This document shows positions 8,454-16,953 of a stretch of DNA of 58,060 nt, piece after piece. The notes beneath the pieces are model-generated. The model did no database searches and was not told the origin of the DNA. It saw nothing but the letters and a program-made list of their open reading frames with translations. The position numbers and the translations under genes were made by a program. How positions within the stretch are numbered: the first letter of the stretch is position 1; each line of letters starts with the position of its first letter. Location: the NCBI RefSeq assembly GCF_009380215.1, contig NZ_WHUG01000023.1, forward strand, positions 1-58,060. Direction: 5' to 3'. Source of the DNA: Rugamonas aquatica (GTDB lineage: Bacteria > Pseudomonadota > Gammaproteobacteria > Burkholderiales > Burkholderiaceae_D).

Positions 8454-9101
8454 CTATTCTATCAATTGGTTCTTGATTGCGTAATGGGTCAGCTCCGCGC
8501 TATTTTTCAGCTTCATCTTGACCAGCAGCCGGGCCCGGTATTCGCTGACTGTCTTGACCGACAGCGACAGTTCCTTGGCGATCATGCCCACCGTCTTGCC
8601 GGAGGCGATCATGGTCAGCGTCTGGTACTCGCGGTCGGACAGGCTGTCGTGCGGCGGCGCCTCGTGGTCTTCGCCGACGTGGTTGGCCAGTTCCTGCGCC
8701 AGCGCCGGGCTGATGTACTTGAGCCCGCCCGCGACCTGGCGGATCGCCGTCACCAGCTCGCGCGGCGCGCTCTGCTTGGTCAGGTAGCCGGCCGCGCCGG
8801 CCTTGAGCGAACGGATCGCGTACTGGTCTTCGCGGTGCATGGACAGCATCAGCACCGCCAGCTCCGGTTTTTCCTTCTTGATCTGCTTGAGCACTTCGAT
8901 GCCGCTGCGGTCGGGCATGGAGATGTCGAGCAGCATGACCTGGCAGTCCGACTTGCGGAACAGCTTGATGGCGTCCAGGCCGTTCTCCGCCTCGCCGGCG
9001 ACGACGATGTCGCGCGTCTCGGCCAGGATTTGTTTCAAGCCTTCCCGCACGATGGCGTGGTCGTCGGCGATGAAGACCTTGATGATGGCTTTTTCTGACA
9101 T
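8454..9101 (-). CDS. LuxR/NarL-type response regulator
   Basis: 215 aa. The receiver domain (1-120) has the acidic pair (ADDH, D13-D14), the phosphoacceptor D59 in VMLLDISMPDRSG, and the conserved Lys in GYLTKQS. The C-terminal LuxR-type HTH spans about 148-213 (LSDREYQTLTMIASGKTVGMIAKELSLSVKTVSEYRARL). The gene follows the histidine kinase by 23 nt on the same strand, so the two form a cognate pair. Nothing in the sequence reveals the target genes. Family resemblance is to UvrY/NarL-like regulators of surface or nitrogen-related functions, which is too broad to assign a role. Confidence 0.93.
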   Translation of the reverse strand: MSEKAIIKVFIADDHAIVREGLKQILAETRDIVVAGEAENGLDAIKLFRKSDCQVMLLDISMPDRSGIEVLKQIKKEKPELAVLMLSMHREDQYAIRSLKAGAAGYLTKQSAPRELVTAIRQVAGGLKYISPALAQELANHVGEDHEAPPHDSLSDREYQTLTMIASGKTVGMIAKELSLSVKTVSEYRARLLVKMKLKNSAELTHYAIKNQLIE

Positions 9102-9124
9102 GTGATTCTTGATCCTATCTTTTA

Positions 9125-10309
9125 CTATTTCACAGCAGAAATATTTTCACCCGCTATTGTAGCGCCGGCGGCGGCCGCGATGAGGGCCGCGCGCTCGGTT
9201 TCGCGCTTAATTTTGATCGTCACCACGGTGCCGCCGCCGGCCGCGTGGCTCAGGTTGAGCGTGCCGCCCAGCGCGCGCGCCCGTTCGGCCATGCCGCGCA
9301 GGCCGAAGGAAGCGGGCTTGGCGCGGTCGGCCTGGCGGATGCCGCTGCCGTTGTCGCTGATTTTCAGGCTGACGTGGTGCCGCAGCCGCGCCAGCTTGAC
9401 GCTGACCCGCGTGGCGCCGGCGTGCTTGGCGATATTGGTCAGCGCCTCCTGGGCGATGCGGAACAGCGCGGTGGCCTGTTCGTTGTCGAGCTCGACGTCG
9501 CGCTGGTTGGCGTTGAAGGTGCAGGCGATGCCCACCTGTTTCTCGAATTCCTTGACCTGCCACTCCAGCGCCTCGACCAGGCCCAGGTCCAGCACGGCGG
9601 GCCGCAGGTCCAGCGAAATGCGGTGCACGGCGTCGATGGTGCGGTCGACCAGGGCGTCGACGTAGTCGGTCTTGTCGCGCAGCGCCGGGTCGGCACCGCT
9701 GCTGTCGAGGCGCGCGGCCAGCATGGCGACCGCCATCTTGATCGCCGTCAGGTTGCCGCCCAGCTCGTCGTGGATCTCGCGCGCGATGCGGGTGCGCTCC
9801 TGTTCCTTGACGCGCTCGGCGTGCGCGCTCAACTCGGCCAGGCGGGCGCGCGAATGGCGCACTTCGAGCTGCTCCTGCTTGCTGTCGCTGATATTGGTCA
9901 TGATGCCGTCCCAGCGCACCGCGCCGCCGGCCAGCGCGTGCGGCGTGCAGCGCAGATTGATCCACTTGACGTCTTTCCAGGCGTCGACCCAGATCCGGCC
10001 TTCCCAGTTCCAGCTCCACAGCGCGGCGGCCGACGCTTGCATGGCGTCCAGGTAGGACTTGCGGTCGTCCGACAGGATCAGGTCGAGGAAGCGGGAAGGG
10101 CGGGCGTGCAGCTCGGCCGCGGTCAGGCCCAGCAGCGCCTGGCAGCCGTCGCTCAGATAGGGGAAGGAGACGCTGCCGTCGGCATGCAGCACGAACTGGA
10201 ACACCAGGCCGGGCGTGTTGGAGACGATGGCGTCGAAGCGCGCGCGCACCTGTTCCAGTTCGTCGGCCAGGGCCGCGCTGTCGGGGCGGGGAGGGGAAGC
10301 TGCGCTCAT
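9125..10309 (-). CDS. Cytosolic PAS-domain sensor histidine kinase (HisKA_3 family)
   Basis: 394 aa. A PAS-like domain occupies about 20-145 (NTPGLVFQFVLHADGSVSFPYLSDGCQALLG...) and is followed by a coiled-coil linker. The HisKA_3 dimerisation helix has phosphoacceptor H180 (RTRIAREIHDELGGNL). A HATPase domain follows, with N-box (FRIAQEALTNIAKHA), G1 (SDNGSGI) and G2 (FGLRGMAERARALGGTL). There is no transmembrane segment, so it probably senses a cytoplasmic signal or one relayed by the membrane protein encoded 27 nt upstream. It is the partner of the LuxR-type regulator 23 nt downstream. All catalytic motifs are intact. Confidence 0.93.
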   Translation of the reverse strand: MSAASPPRPDSAALADELEQVRARFDAIVSNTPGLVFQFVLHADGSVSFPYLSDGCQALLGLTAAELHARPSRFLDLILSDDRKSYLDAMQASAAALWSWNWEGRIWVDAWKDVKWINLRCTPHALAGGAVRWDGIMTNISDSKQEQLEVRHSRARLAELSAHAERVKEQERTRIAREIHDELGGNLTAIKMAVAMLAARLDSSGADPALRDKTDYVDALVDRTIDAVHRISLDLRPAVLDLGLVEALEWQVKEFEKQVGIACTFNANQRDVELDNEQATALFRIAQEALTNIAKHAGATRVSVKLARLRHHVSLKISDNGSGIRQADRAKPASFGLRGMAERARALGGTLNLSHAAGGGTVVTIKIKRETERAALIAAAAGATIAGENISAVK

Positions 10310-10336
10310 GGTAAATGGTATAAATGATATGAATAG

Positions 10337-10906
10337 TTAGCGGGCGCGCCAGCGCGCGCGGAAGCGCCGCAGCAGGCGGCGGAAGCGCGCCATCCAGCTG
10401 CCCGGCGCCGGCGCGGCGTGCTGGCGCCAGTGGCGCCACGCCTTGGCCAGCGCGTCGACGCGGCGCCAGGCGGCGGTGGCGCGCAGCCGTGCTATCCAGC
10501 GTTCCTTCAGCGCCAGGAACCAGTGCAGCAACCGGGCGAACCAGACGACGGTCATCAGCACCGGCCGCGTCAGCAGGAAGATGCGCGCCACCGCCGCCGC
10601 GCCGCCGATCTTGGCCAGCACGATCACCAGCAGGCCCAGCAGCGCGTGGCCGTGCGCCATCGCCCACAGCGCCAGCAGCTTGACCGGGAACAGCAGCGTG
10701 GCCGGCAGCACGAACAGCGTCAGCGCCGCGCGCGGACCCAGCGTGCAGATCCAGGCTTCCAGCCGGTGCAGCGGCGGCCACGACGACAGGCGGCGCAGCA
10801 CGCGCATGCCGATGTCCCACAGCCAGTCCTCCAGCAACAGCAACAGCGCCGCCAGGTAGACCAGCGGGGCAAACAGCGAGCGGCAGAAGCGGTGGAATAG
10901 TTTCAT
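10337..10906 (-). CDS. Conserved-type integral membrane protein of unknown function
   Basis: 189 aa, not recognised. Three to four hydrophobic segments are visible: 12-28 (APLVYLAALLLLLEDWLW), 58-82 (AALTLFVLPATLLFPVKLLAL), 86-105 (LLGLLVIVLAKIGGAAAV) and about 108-130 (IFLLTRPVLMTVVWFARLLHWFLAL). The C-terminal 60 residues are extremely basic and Trp-rich (RRFRARWRAR at the end), which by the positive-inside rule puts them in the cytoplasm. The gene leads an operon with the PAS histidine kinase (27 nt gap) and its regulator. It could therefore modulate that otherwise membrane-free kinase; this is inference from position alone. Confidence 0.75.
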   Translation of the reverse strand: MKLFHRFCRSLFAPLVYLAALLLLLEDWLWDIGMRVLRRLSSWPPLHRLEAWICTLGPRAALTLFVLPATLLFPVKLLALWAMAHGHALLGLLVIVLAKIGGAAAVARIFLLTRPVLMTVVWFARLLHWFLALKERWIARLRATAAWRRVDALAKAWRHWRQHAAPAPGSWMARFRRLLRRFRARWRAR

Positions 10907-11008
10907 CGTTGAAGCGTTGTTCTATCGTTATCATGATACGTGAAAGCATCGCCGGCGCGGGGAAAAACACCGAACGTGCACAACAGCCCCGCCAGCGCAC
11001 GAAGCCGT

Positions 11009-11021
11009 TACAATAGCCCGC
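11009..11021 (+). promoter_or_regulatory. -10 box abutting the greB start codon (possible leaderless promoter)
   Basis: TACAAT at 11009-11014 is followed by only 7 nt before the greB ATG (11022). Initiation 7 nt past the hexamer would put the 5' end of the mRNA at the start codon. No clear -35 and no Shine-Dalgarno sequence were found. Confidence 0.4.
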
Positions 11022-11588
11022 ATGAATAAAGCATTTGTCAAAGAGTCGGACCAGGACGACGACGAGGAAGCCGCCGCGCTGGCGCTGGCGATTCCGGCCG
11101 GGTCGAAGAACTATATCCGGCCGGAAGGCTACCAGCGCATCAAGGATGAGTTGTTGCAGCTGATCGATGTCGACCGGCCGGAAGTGGTGCGCATCGTGCA
11201 CTGGGCCGCGTCCAACGGCGACCGTTCGGAAAACGGCGATTATATCTACGGCAAGCGCAGGCTGCGCGAGATCGACCGCCGCATCCGCTTCCTGACCAAG
11301 CGCATGGATTCGGCCGCCATCGTCGATCCCAGCGTGCACCATGGCAGCGACCAGGTGTTCTTCGGCGCCACCGTCACCTATTGCAACCAGGATGACGAGA
11401 CGCGCACCATCACCATCGTCGGCATCGACGAGCTCGATCCGCTGAACGGCAAGATCAGCTGGGTGGCGCCGGTGGCGCGCGCGCTGACCAAGGCGCGCGA
11501 AGGGGACGTCATCACCTTCCAGGCGCCGCACGGCGTGGAGGAGCTGGAAATCCTTGAGGTGAGCTATCCGGCCCCGGCTGCCGACTAG
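11022..11588 (+). CDS. greB: Transcription elongation factor GreB
   Basis: 188 aa. GreB rescues backtracked RNA polymerase by inserting its coiled coil into the secondary channel and stimulating RNA cleavage. The coiled-coil tip carries the acidic motif (GDRSENGDYIYGKRRLREID), including the Y-G-K-R-R-L signature that separates GreB from GreA. The C-terminal FKBP-like domain is present (FFGATVTYCNQDDETRTITIVGIDELDP... GKISWVAPVARALTKAREGD). An N-terminal acidic extension of about 25 residues (MNKAFVKESDQDDDEEAA) precedes the first conserved segment and is longer than in enterics. Start at 11022; no Shine-Dalgarno is visible, and the -10-like box lies just 7 nt upstream. Confidence 0.95.
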   Translation: MNKAFVKESDQDDDEEAAALALAIPAGSKNYIRPEGYQRIKDELLQLIDVDRPEVVRIVHWAASNGDRSENGDYIYGKRRLREIDRRIRFLTKRMDSAAIVDPSVHHGSDQVFFGATVTYCNQDDETRTITIVGIDELDPLNGKISWVAPVARALTKAREGDVITFQAPHGVEELEILEVSYPAPAAD

Positions 11589-11616
11589 CGTCCGCCGGTC
11601 GCTGCGCGGGCTGTGC

Positions 11617-12465
11617 ATGCTGGCGCTGCTGGGCTGGCAGGCTTCGGCGCTGGCGCTGGACAGCTACATCATCGACCTGAACTCCAGCAAATCGGATTTC
11701 TATAACAGCCATCTGCGCCGCCTGCTGGTGGCCGCGCTGGATGCGTCGAGCCCGAAGTACGGCGCCTACGAAGTCAGGATCTCGACCCTGCGCGTGCAGC
11801 GCGACCGGCTGATGCTAGAGATGATGAAAGGGCAGGACGTCAACCTGAGCGCGCAGGTGACGTCGCCGGAGTGGGAGCAGAAGCTGATACCGGTGCGCAT
11901 CCCGGTGGACAAGGGTTTGTCGGGCTACCGCATCTCGCTGATCGACGGCCGCGACCAGGCCGATTTCACGGCGGTGCGCACGCTGGCGCAGCTGAAGGCC
12001 ATGAGCATGGGGGCGGGGCGGCAGTGGAGTTCGACGGTGGTGTTTGCGCGCAATGGCTTCACGGTGCAGACCGGGGCGACCACGTCGGGCCTGCACCGCA
12101 TGCTGGCGGCGCACCGCTTCCAGCACTTCCCGCGCGCGATCGACGAGGCGCTGTTCGAGCGGGGCGAATATGCGGCGGATTTCCCGCAGCTGGCGCTGGA
12201 GCGCAGCATGGCGATCTACGTGCCGCTGCCGCGCTACTTCTTCGTCGGCGCGCAGCCGAGGCTGGCGCAGCGGCTGGAATACGGGCTGCAACTGCTGGTC
12301 GCCGACGGGCGTTTCGACCAGATCTTTCACGAATTCTATGACGGCCTGATCGAGACGGCGGGCTTGCGCAAGCGCCGCCTGTTCAGGCTGGACAATCCAC
12401 TCCTGTCTCCGCAAACGCCGCTGGCCAACAAGGCGTACTGGTACGACCCGTTCGAGCGTCGCTGA
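11617..12465 (+). CDS. Periplasmic solute-binding-protein-like protein
   Basis: 282 aa from the ATG at 11617. The N terminus is a signal sequence (LALLGWQASALALDS; cleavage likely after ALA), and the body reads like a family 3 extracellular solute-binding protein (SGYRISLIDGRDQADF... LQLLVADGRFDQIFHEFYDGLI). No transporter genes adjoin it, so it may be an orphan binding protein or a sensor-type domain. From the ATG the signal peptide lacks its basic N-region. In-frame codons upstream encode VRRSLRGLC, which would supply it, but no ATG, GTG or TTG start is available there before the in-frame TGA at 11560. A CTG start or an unusual signal peptide is possible. 28 nt after greB, likely co-transcribed. 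Confidence 0.7.
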   Translation: MLALLGWQASALALDSYIIDLNSSKSDFYNSHLRRLLVAALDASSPKYGAYEVRISTLRVQRDRLMLEMMKGQDVNLSAQVTSPEWEQKLIPVRIPVDKGLSGYRISLIDGRDQADFTAVRTLAQLKAMSMGAGRQWSSTVVFARNGFTVQTGATTSGLHRMLAAHRFQHFPRAIDEALFERGEYAADFPQLALERSMAIYVPLPRYFFVGAQPRLAQRLEYGLQLLVADGRFDQIFHEFYDGLIETAGLRKRRLFRLDNPLLSPQTPLANKAYWYDPFERR

Positions 12466-12609
12466 TCTGGAGGCCTCGCCTGCTGGTGGTTAATAAATAA
12501 AATATCTTTTATTGGCAATGTTATTCTTATGGTAAATTCTCGTGGGAAATGATTTCCGGAGGAAATTTTTCTGGATTGTGCCCTTGATTATCTACTTTAA
12601 GGAGTTGAC

Positions 12610-14421
12610 ATGGAGTTATTACATCGTCGCAGGAACCGTTCGGCATGGATCTATATTGCGGGTGCATCGCTGGGCATGCTCGCAGGCTCGGCATATGCCG
12701 CCCCCGATATCTCAGTCCGTTATGTGCTGCTGCCGCCTACTGAGCCCGCCGGAAACCTCACACTCAGCGCGAATGGCCAGTACGTCTCATATCGCTCCAA
12801 TTCCCCCTCCGTCACCAACCCTGCGATCAACATTTTTATTTACGACCTGGTCAACAACACTCGCACACAGGCCAACTTGATGCCCAACGGAGACTTGCCG
12901 GCCGCAGCGACATGTGACGCGCCCGTGATGAGTGCCGATGCCCACTATGTGGTCTTCGGCTGTCTTGCTTCCTCCATGGGGACCCCGGTCCCATCAGGCG
13001 GACAGTCGTATTACGTTTATGACCGCATTCGCAATAAAACCGAGGTGATTCCCGCCACCACCTCAGATACTTTGAACAGGCAAATGAATCCCGCGATCAG
13101 CGCGGATGGGCATTTCATTGCATACCGTTCGAGCAACGGAAGCACTTCCTCGCTCTTCGTGCGAAACATGGTGAACAAAACCACTCGAACCACCACAGGC
13201 CAGTTCCTATCGGCGGGTTCTTATAACTACATCAATATTAGTACCGACGGTCGCTTCGTTTCTTACGATGGACGCGTAAAGCCTGAGAGCTCCTATTCAG
13301 ACGTCTGGGTCCATGATGTTTCAAAGGGGACGACGGAGGCAATCAATGTTACGCCAGCCGGCCTGCGTGGCACCAAGGGCGCTAACTATCCAATCATGAG
13401 CGCCGATGGCAACGTGGTGGCCTTCTTTTCCACCGACACTGCCTTGACTTCACCGCCTGCGCCCATCGTTGGTGGAGTGTTTGTACGTGATCGTGTGGCA
13501 GGAAAAACTGAGTTCGTCAGCGGAATTGCTGCCGCCGGCTTTACCAACGACCATACCTTGAGTGCAAATGGCCGTTATGTCGCATTCACCGGCAATCCTG
13601 TTCAAACCTCAAAGAACCTGTATGTGTATGACCGATTGACGAAAGTTAACCGGATCATTCCGGGTGCTATCGGCGGCAACCGGACCGTCAGTGCGCCAAG
13701 GTTCAGTGCAGATGGACGCTATCTGGTGTTTTTGACCTCAAAATCGATAGCGGGACAAGCGCCTGTCCGATCGATCGGAATAGCCGATCTGGGTGTGGCT
13801 GCCGGCTTGACCGTGTCAGCTGATCCATTGTCGCTCACTGAAGGCGGCGCTGCCGGTACTTACTCCGTGGTGCTGGCCCAAGTGCCGAACGCCGATGTCA
13901 CGGTGACGATCAGCCCCGACAAGCAGCTGAGCGTGGCGCGCACCAAGCTGGTCTTCACGCCGGACAACTGGAACGTGCCGCAAGTGGTCAGCGTGCAGGC
14001 TCTGCAGGATGGCGTGGCCGAAGGCAAGCACAACGGCGTCATCACGCACACCGTCACCAGCACCGACATCGACTACACCGTGGTCAAACCGTCGAGCGTG
14101 ACGGTGGCGATCAACGATGCGGTGGTGCCGACCGTCGTGCTGCCGGGCGCGACCTGGAATCAGTCCGAGCTGCCGGTCAGCGGTACCGCCGCGCCGGGCG
14201 CCAACGTCTTGTTGACGGCCACCAACCGCAGCACCGGCTGGCTGACCTCGGTCAGCGTGCTGGCTGATGCGCAAGGCAACTGGAGCCGCACCTTGAGCGG
14301 CTTGAGCGACGGCGTGATCGAGATCGACGCGCAAGCCGACGGCATCCACAGCGCGGTGCAAAGCATCACCGTGGCGCTGCTGCCGCCTCCGCCGATCAGC
14401 CTGCCTCCGGCACAGCAGTAA
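12610..14421 (+). CDS. Secreted beta-propeller protein with Calx-beta-like and Ig-like C-terminal domains
   Basis: 603 aa. Signal peptide at 1-29 (basic MELLHRRRNR, then IYIAGASLGMLAGSAYA). Residues about 35-395 contain seven copies of a PD40/TolB-type blade with the pattern [LMIF]-S-A-[DN]-G-x-[YF]-[VI]-[AV]-[FY] followed by V/I-x-D-R (NGQYVSYRS, DAHYVVFG, DGHFIAYRS, DGRFVSYDG, DGNVVAFFS, NGRYVAFTG, DGRYLVFLT), enough for a closed propeller. Residues about 400-500 resemble a Calx-beta module (LSLTEGGAAGTYSVVL; VFTPDNWNVPQVVSV). Residues 510-590 form an Ig-like domain, followed by a Pro-rich tail. No catalytic motif is seen; the role is unknown. AAGGAG lies 5 nt before the ATG. The leader is AT-rich, with a small inverted repeat at 12496-12513. 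Base composition changes near 13800. Confidence 0.8.
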   Translation: MELLHRRRNRSAWIYIAGASLGMLAGSAYAAPDISVRYVLLPPTEPAGNLTLSANGQYVSYRSNSPSVTNPAINIFIYDLVNNTRTQANLMPNGDLPAAATCDAPVMSADAHYVVFGCLASSMGTPVPSGGQSYYVYDRIRNKTEVIPATTSDTLNRQMNPAISADGHFIAYRSSNGSTSSLFVRNMVNKTTRTTTGQFLSAGSYNYINISTDGRFVSYDGRVKPESSYSDVWVHDVSKGTTEAINVTPAGLRGTKGANYPIMSADGNVVAFFSTDTALTSPPAPIVGGVFVRDRVAGKTEFVSGIAAAGFTNDHTLSANGRYVAFTGNPVQTSKNLYVYDRLTKVNRIIPGAIGGNRTVSAPRFSADGRYLVFLTSKSIAGQAPVRSIGIADLGVAAGLTVSADPLSLTEGGAAGTYSVVLAQVPNADVTVTISPDKQLSVARTKLVFTPDNWNVPQVVSVQALQDGVAEGKHNGVITHTVTSTDIDYTVVKPSSVTVAINDAVVPTVVLPGATWNQSELPVSGTAAPGANVLLTATNRSTGWLTSVSVLADAQGNWSRTLSGLSDGVIEIDAQADGIHSAVQSITVALLPPPPISLPPAQQ

Positions 14422-14426
14422 ACGCA

Positions 14427-14453
14427 AAAGGGCAGGCGCGATGCCTGCCCTTT
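14427..14453 (+). terminator. Intrinsic terminator after the beta-propeller gene (probably bidirectional)
   Basis: An 11-bp perfect stem (AAAGGGCAGGC at 14427-14437 with GCCTGCCCTTT at 14443-14453) has a 5-nt loop and a T run on the plus strand. The complementary A run gives four Ts on the minus strand, so it may also end the spoT transcript, whose stop is at 14508. Confidence 0.92.
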
Positions 14454-14507
14454 TTATGCTGTGCGACAGCCGAGCCCGTGTCCAAATGTCAGACTTGACC
14501 CCGGGGT

Positions 14508-16841
14508 TTAGCTGCGCTCGCGCAGGATGCGGTTGACGCCGGCCACGCGGCGCACGTTGCGCAGCAGGCCCGCCAGGTGCACGCGGTCCTTCACCTGGAT
14601 CGTGAAGCGCAGCTGGTGCAGCACGTGTTCCTTGTCCTCGTCCATGCCGACATAGGTGATGTTGGCGTCGGACTCGCCGATCTCGGCCGCCACGCGCGCC
14701 AGGATGCCCTTCTCGTTGTTGATGAGCAGCTTGATGCGGCTGTCGAAACGGCGGTTCAGCTCGGTCCCCCACTTGACCGCGATCCAGCGATCCGGTTCCT
14801 TGATCTTCTGGCGCTTGGCCAGCGTGCAATCGTTGGTGTGCACCAGCAGTCCCTGGTCGCGGCGCAGCTGGCCGACGATGGAGTCGCCCGGGATCGGCAG
14901 GCAGCACGGCGCCAGTTGCACCGACACGCCTTCGCTGCCGCAGATGGTGACCGGATCGAGCTCGGCCGCGCTGTTGTGGTCGACCGGCGCGCTGGCCGAT
15001 TCGCCGCCGCGCAAGCCGAAGATGTGACGCGCCACCAAGGCCGCCATGCGCTTGCCGATGCCGATGTCGGCATACAGCTCGTCGAGCGACTTGGCGCTCG
15101 ATTCGTTCAGCAGGCGTTCGGCCAGGTGTTCTTCCAGCTCCGGATTGATGCCCAGCGACGACAGCGCCTGCGACAGCAGCTGCTCGCCCAGCGTGATCGA
15201 TTCCGGCAGGTTGATGGTGCGCAGGTGGTGGCGGATCGCCGAACGCGCCTTGCCGGTGCGGACGAACGACAGCCACGTCGGGCTGGGCCGCGAGTTGGCG
15301 TCGGTGACGATTTCCACGATGTCGCCGTTGCGCAGCTCGGTGCGCAGCGAGGCCGGTTCGTTGTTGATGTTGACCGATACCGTGTGGTCGCCGATGCCGG
15401 TGTGGATCGAGTACGCGAAGTCGATCGGCGTGGCGCCGCGCGGCAGCGCGATGATCTTCGATTTCGGCGTGAACACGTAGACCGAATCCGGGAACAGGTC
15501 GACCTTGACGTGTTCGAGGAATTCGGCCGAGTCGCCGGTCTGCTGCTGGATGTCGAGCAGCGATTGCAGCCACGCGTGGGTACGCTGCTGCAAGTCCGAC
15601 ATATTGGCTTCGCCGTTCTTGTACAGCCAGTGCGCGGCCACGCCCGATTCGGCGGTGCGGTGCATTTCCTGGGTGCGGATCTGGAACTCCACCGGCGTGC
15701 CGTACGGGCCGATCAGGGTGGTGTGCAGCGACTGGTAGCCGTTGAGCTTGCGGATCGCGATGTAGTCCTTGAACTTGCCCGGCATCGGCTTGTACAGCGA
15801 GTGCAGCGTGCCCAGCGCAACATAGCAGTTGGGGAAGCTGTCGACCACCACGCGGAAGCCGTACACGTCCAGCACCTGCGAGAACGACAGGTGCTTGCTG
15901 CGCATTTTTTTATAGATGCCGTACAGCGTTTTTTCGCGGCCGTAGACCTCGGCTTCGATGCTGGCCATGGACAGCGTGTTCTTGACCGATTCGAGGATCT
16001 TCTTGACCACCTCGCGGCGGTTGCCGCGCGCCGCCTTGACGGCCTTGGCCAGCGTGCGGTAGCGCAGCGGATACAGGTGCGAGAACGACAGGTCCTGCAG
16101 CTCGCGGTAGATGTTGTTCAGGCCGAGGCGGTGGGCGATCGGCACATACACTTCCATGGTCTCGCTGGAGATACGCGCCTTCTTGGCCGGCGCCATCACT
16201 TCCATGGTGCGCATATTGTGCAGGCGGTCGGCCAGCTTGATCAGGATGACGCGCACGTCGGACGCCATCGCCAGCAGCATCTTGCGGAAGTTTTCCGCCT
16301 GCGCTTCGATCTGGCTCTGGAACTCGATTTTTTCCAGCTTGGACAGGCCGTCGACCAGGTTGGCGACCGGCGCGCCGAAGCGTTCGATCAGCTCTTCCTT
16401 CTTGACGTCCTGGTCTTCCATCACGTCGTGCAGCAGCGCCGCCATGATCGCTTGGGCGTCGAGCTTCCAGTCGGCGCAGATCTCGGCCACGGCGATCGGG
16501 TGCGAGATATACGGCTCGCCCGATTTGCGCACCTGGCCCAGGTGCATTTCGTCCGAGAAGCGGTAAGCTTCCTTGACCTTTTTCAGGTCGGCGGCGTTCA
16601 TGTACTCGGCCAGTTTTTCGGTCAGATGCGTGACGGAGGCGACGCCGGCGGTCAGGGTGGGCGTGGCCAGGGGCGACGAAGAAATCACAGGCGGGACGGG
16701 AGCTGGTGCGGATGAGGCGATGGTGGAGGCGGTGCTGTCCCCTGCGTCGGCACCGGACATGGCTTCAGCCGGCGTGGTGGCCGGCTGTTTGGCCCGGGCG
16801 GGCTTGCCACTCAATGTCGGATCGGCAGGGATCAGATTCAT
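14508..16841 (-). CDS. spoT: Bifunctional (p)ppGpp synthetase/hydrolase SpoT
   Basis: 777 aa. After a Pro/Ala/Ser-rich leader of about 70 residues come the HD hydrolase domain (ISHPIAVAEI, ALLHDVMEDQDV), the synthetase domain (YGFRVVVDSFPNCYVALGTLHSLYKP; KLNGYQSLHTTLIG; VEFQIRTQEMH), a TGS domain (DSVYVFTPKSKIIALPRGATPIDFAYSIHTGIGDH), a zinc-finger/helical region, and a C-terminal ACT domain ending RILRERS. Both catalytic centres look intact, so the protein should make and degrade (p)ppGpp in the stringent response. The leader is longer than in E. coli SpoT; a downstream start cannot be excluded. rpoZ and gmk lie upstream on the same strand, the classic gmk-rpoZ-spoT order. Confidence 0.96.
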   Translation of the reverse strand: MNLIPADPTLSGKPARAKQPATTPAEAMSGADAGDSTASTIASSAPAPVPPVISSSPLATPTLTAGVASVTHLTEKLAEYMNAADLKKVKEAYRFSDEMHLGQVRKSGEPYISHPIAVAEICADWKLDAQAIMAALLHDVMEDQDVKKEELIERFGAPVANLVDGLSKLEKIEFQSQIEAQAENFRKMLLAMASDVRVILIKLADRLHNMRTMEVMAPAKKARISSETMEVYVPIAHRLGLNNIYRELQDLSFSHLYPLRYRTLAKAVKAARGNRREVVKKILESVKNTLSMASIEAEVYGREKTLYGIYKKMRSKHLSFSQVLDVYGFRVVVDSFPNCYVALGTLHSLYKPMPGKFKDYIAIRKLNGYQSLHTTLIGPYGTPVEFQIRTQEMHRTAESGVAAHWLYKNGEANMSDLQQRTHAWLQSLLDIQQQTGDSAEFLEHVKVDLFPDSVYVFTPKSKIIALPRGATPIDFAYSIHTGIGDHTVSVNINNEPASLRTELRNGDIVEIVTDANSRPSPTWLSFVRTGKARSAIRHHLRTINLPESITLGEQLLSQALSSLGINPELEEHLAERLLNESSAKSLDELYADIGIGKRMAALVARHIFGLRGGESASAPVDHNSAAELDPVTICGSEGVSVQLAPCCLPIPGDSIVGQLRRDQGLLVHTNDCTLAKRQKIKEPDRWIAVKWGTELNRRFDSRIKLLINNEKGILARVAAEIGESDANITYVGMDEDKEHVLHQLRFTIQVKDRVHLAGLLRNVRRVAGVNRILRERS

Positions 16842-16953
16842 ACGGTTGCGTTCCGTCTCGATGAGAATGTGAAATCATAATATGCGATACAAGGATATCC
16901 CATACTACTGCTAAACCGCACCATTCACATTGTTCGGGAACGCTGGGCCCAAC

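Noticed and set aside
14477..14507. AATGTCAGACTTGACCCCGG between the terminator and spoT as a mobile repeat
   Set aside because: It resembles a motif sometimes seen between genes in related bacteria, but it is present once here, so it cannot be supported as a repeat from this window.
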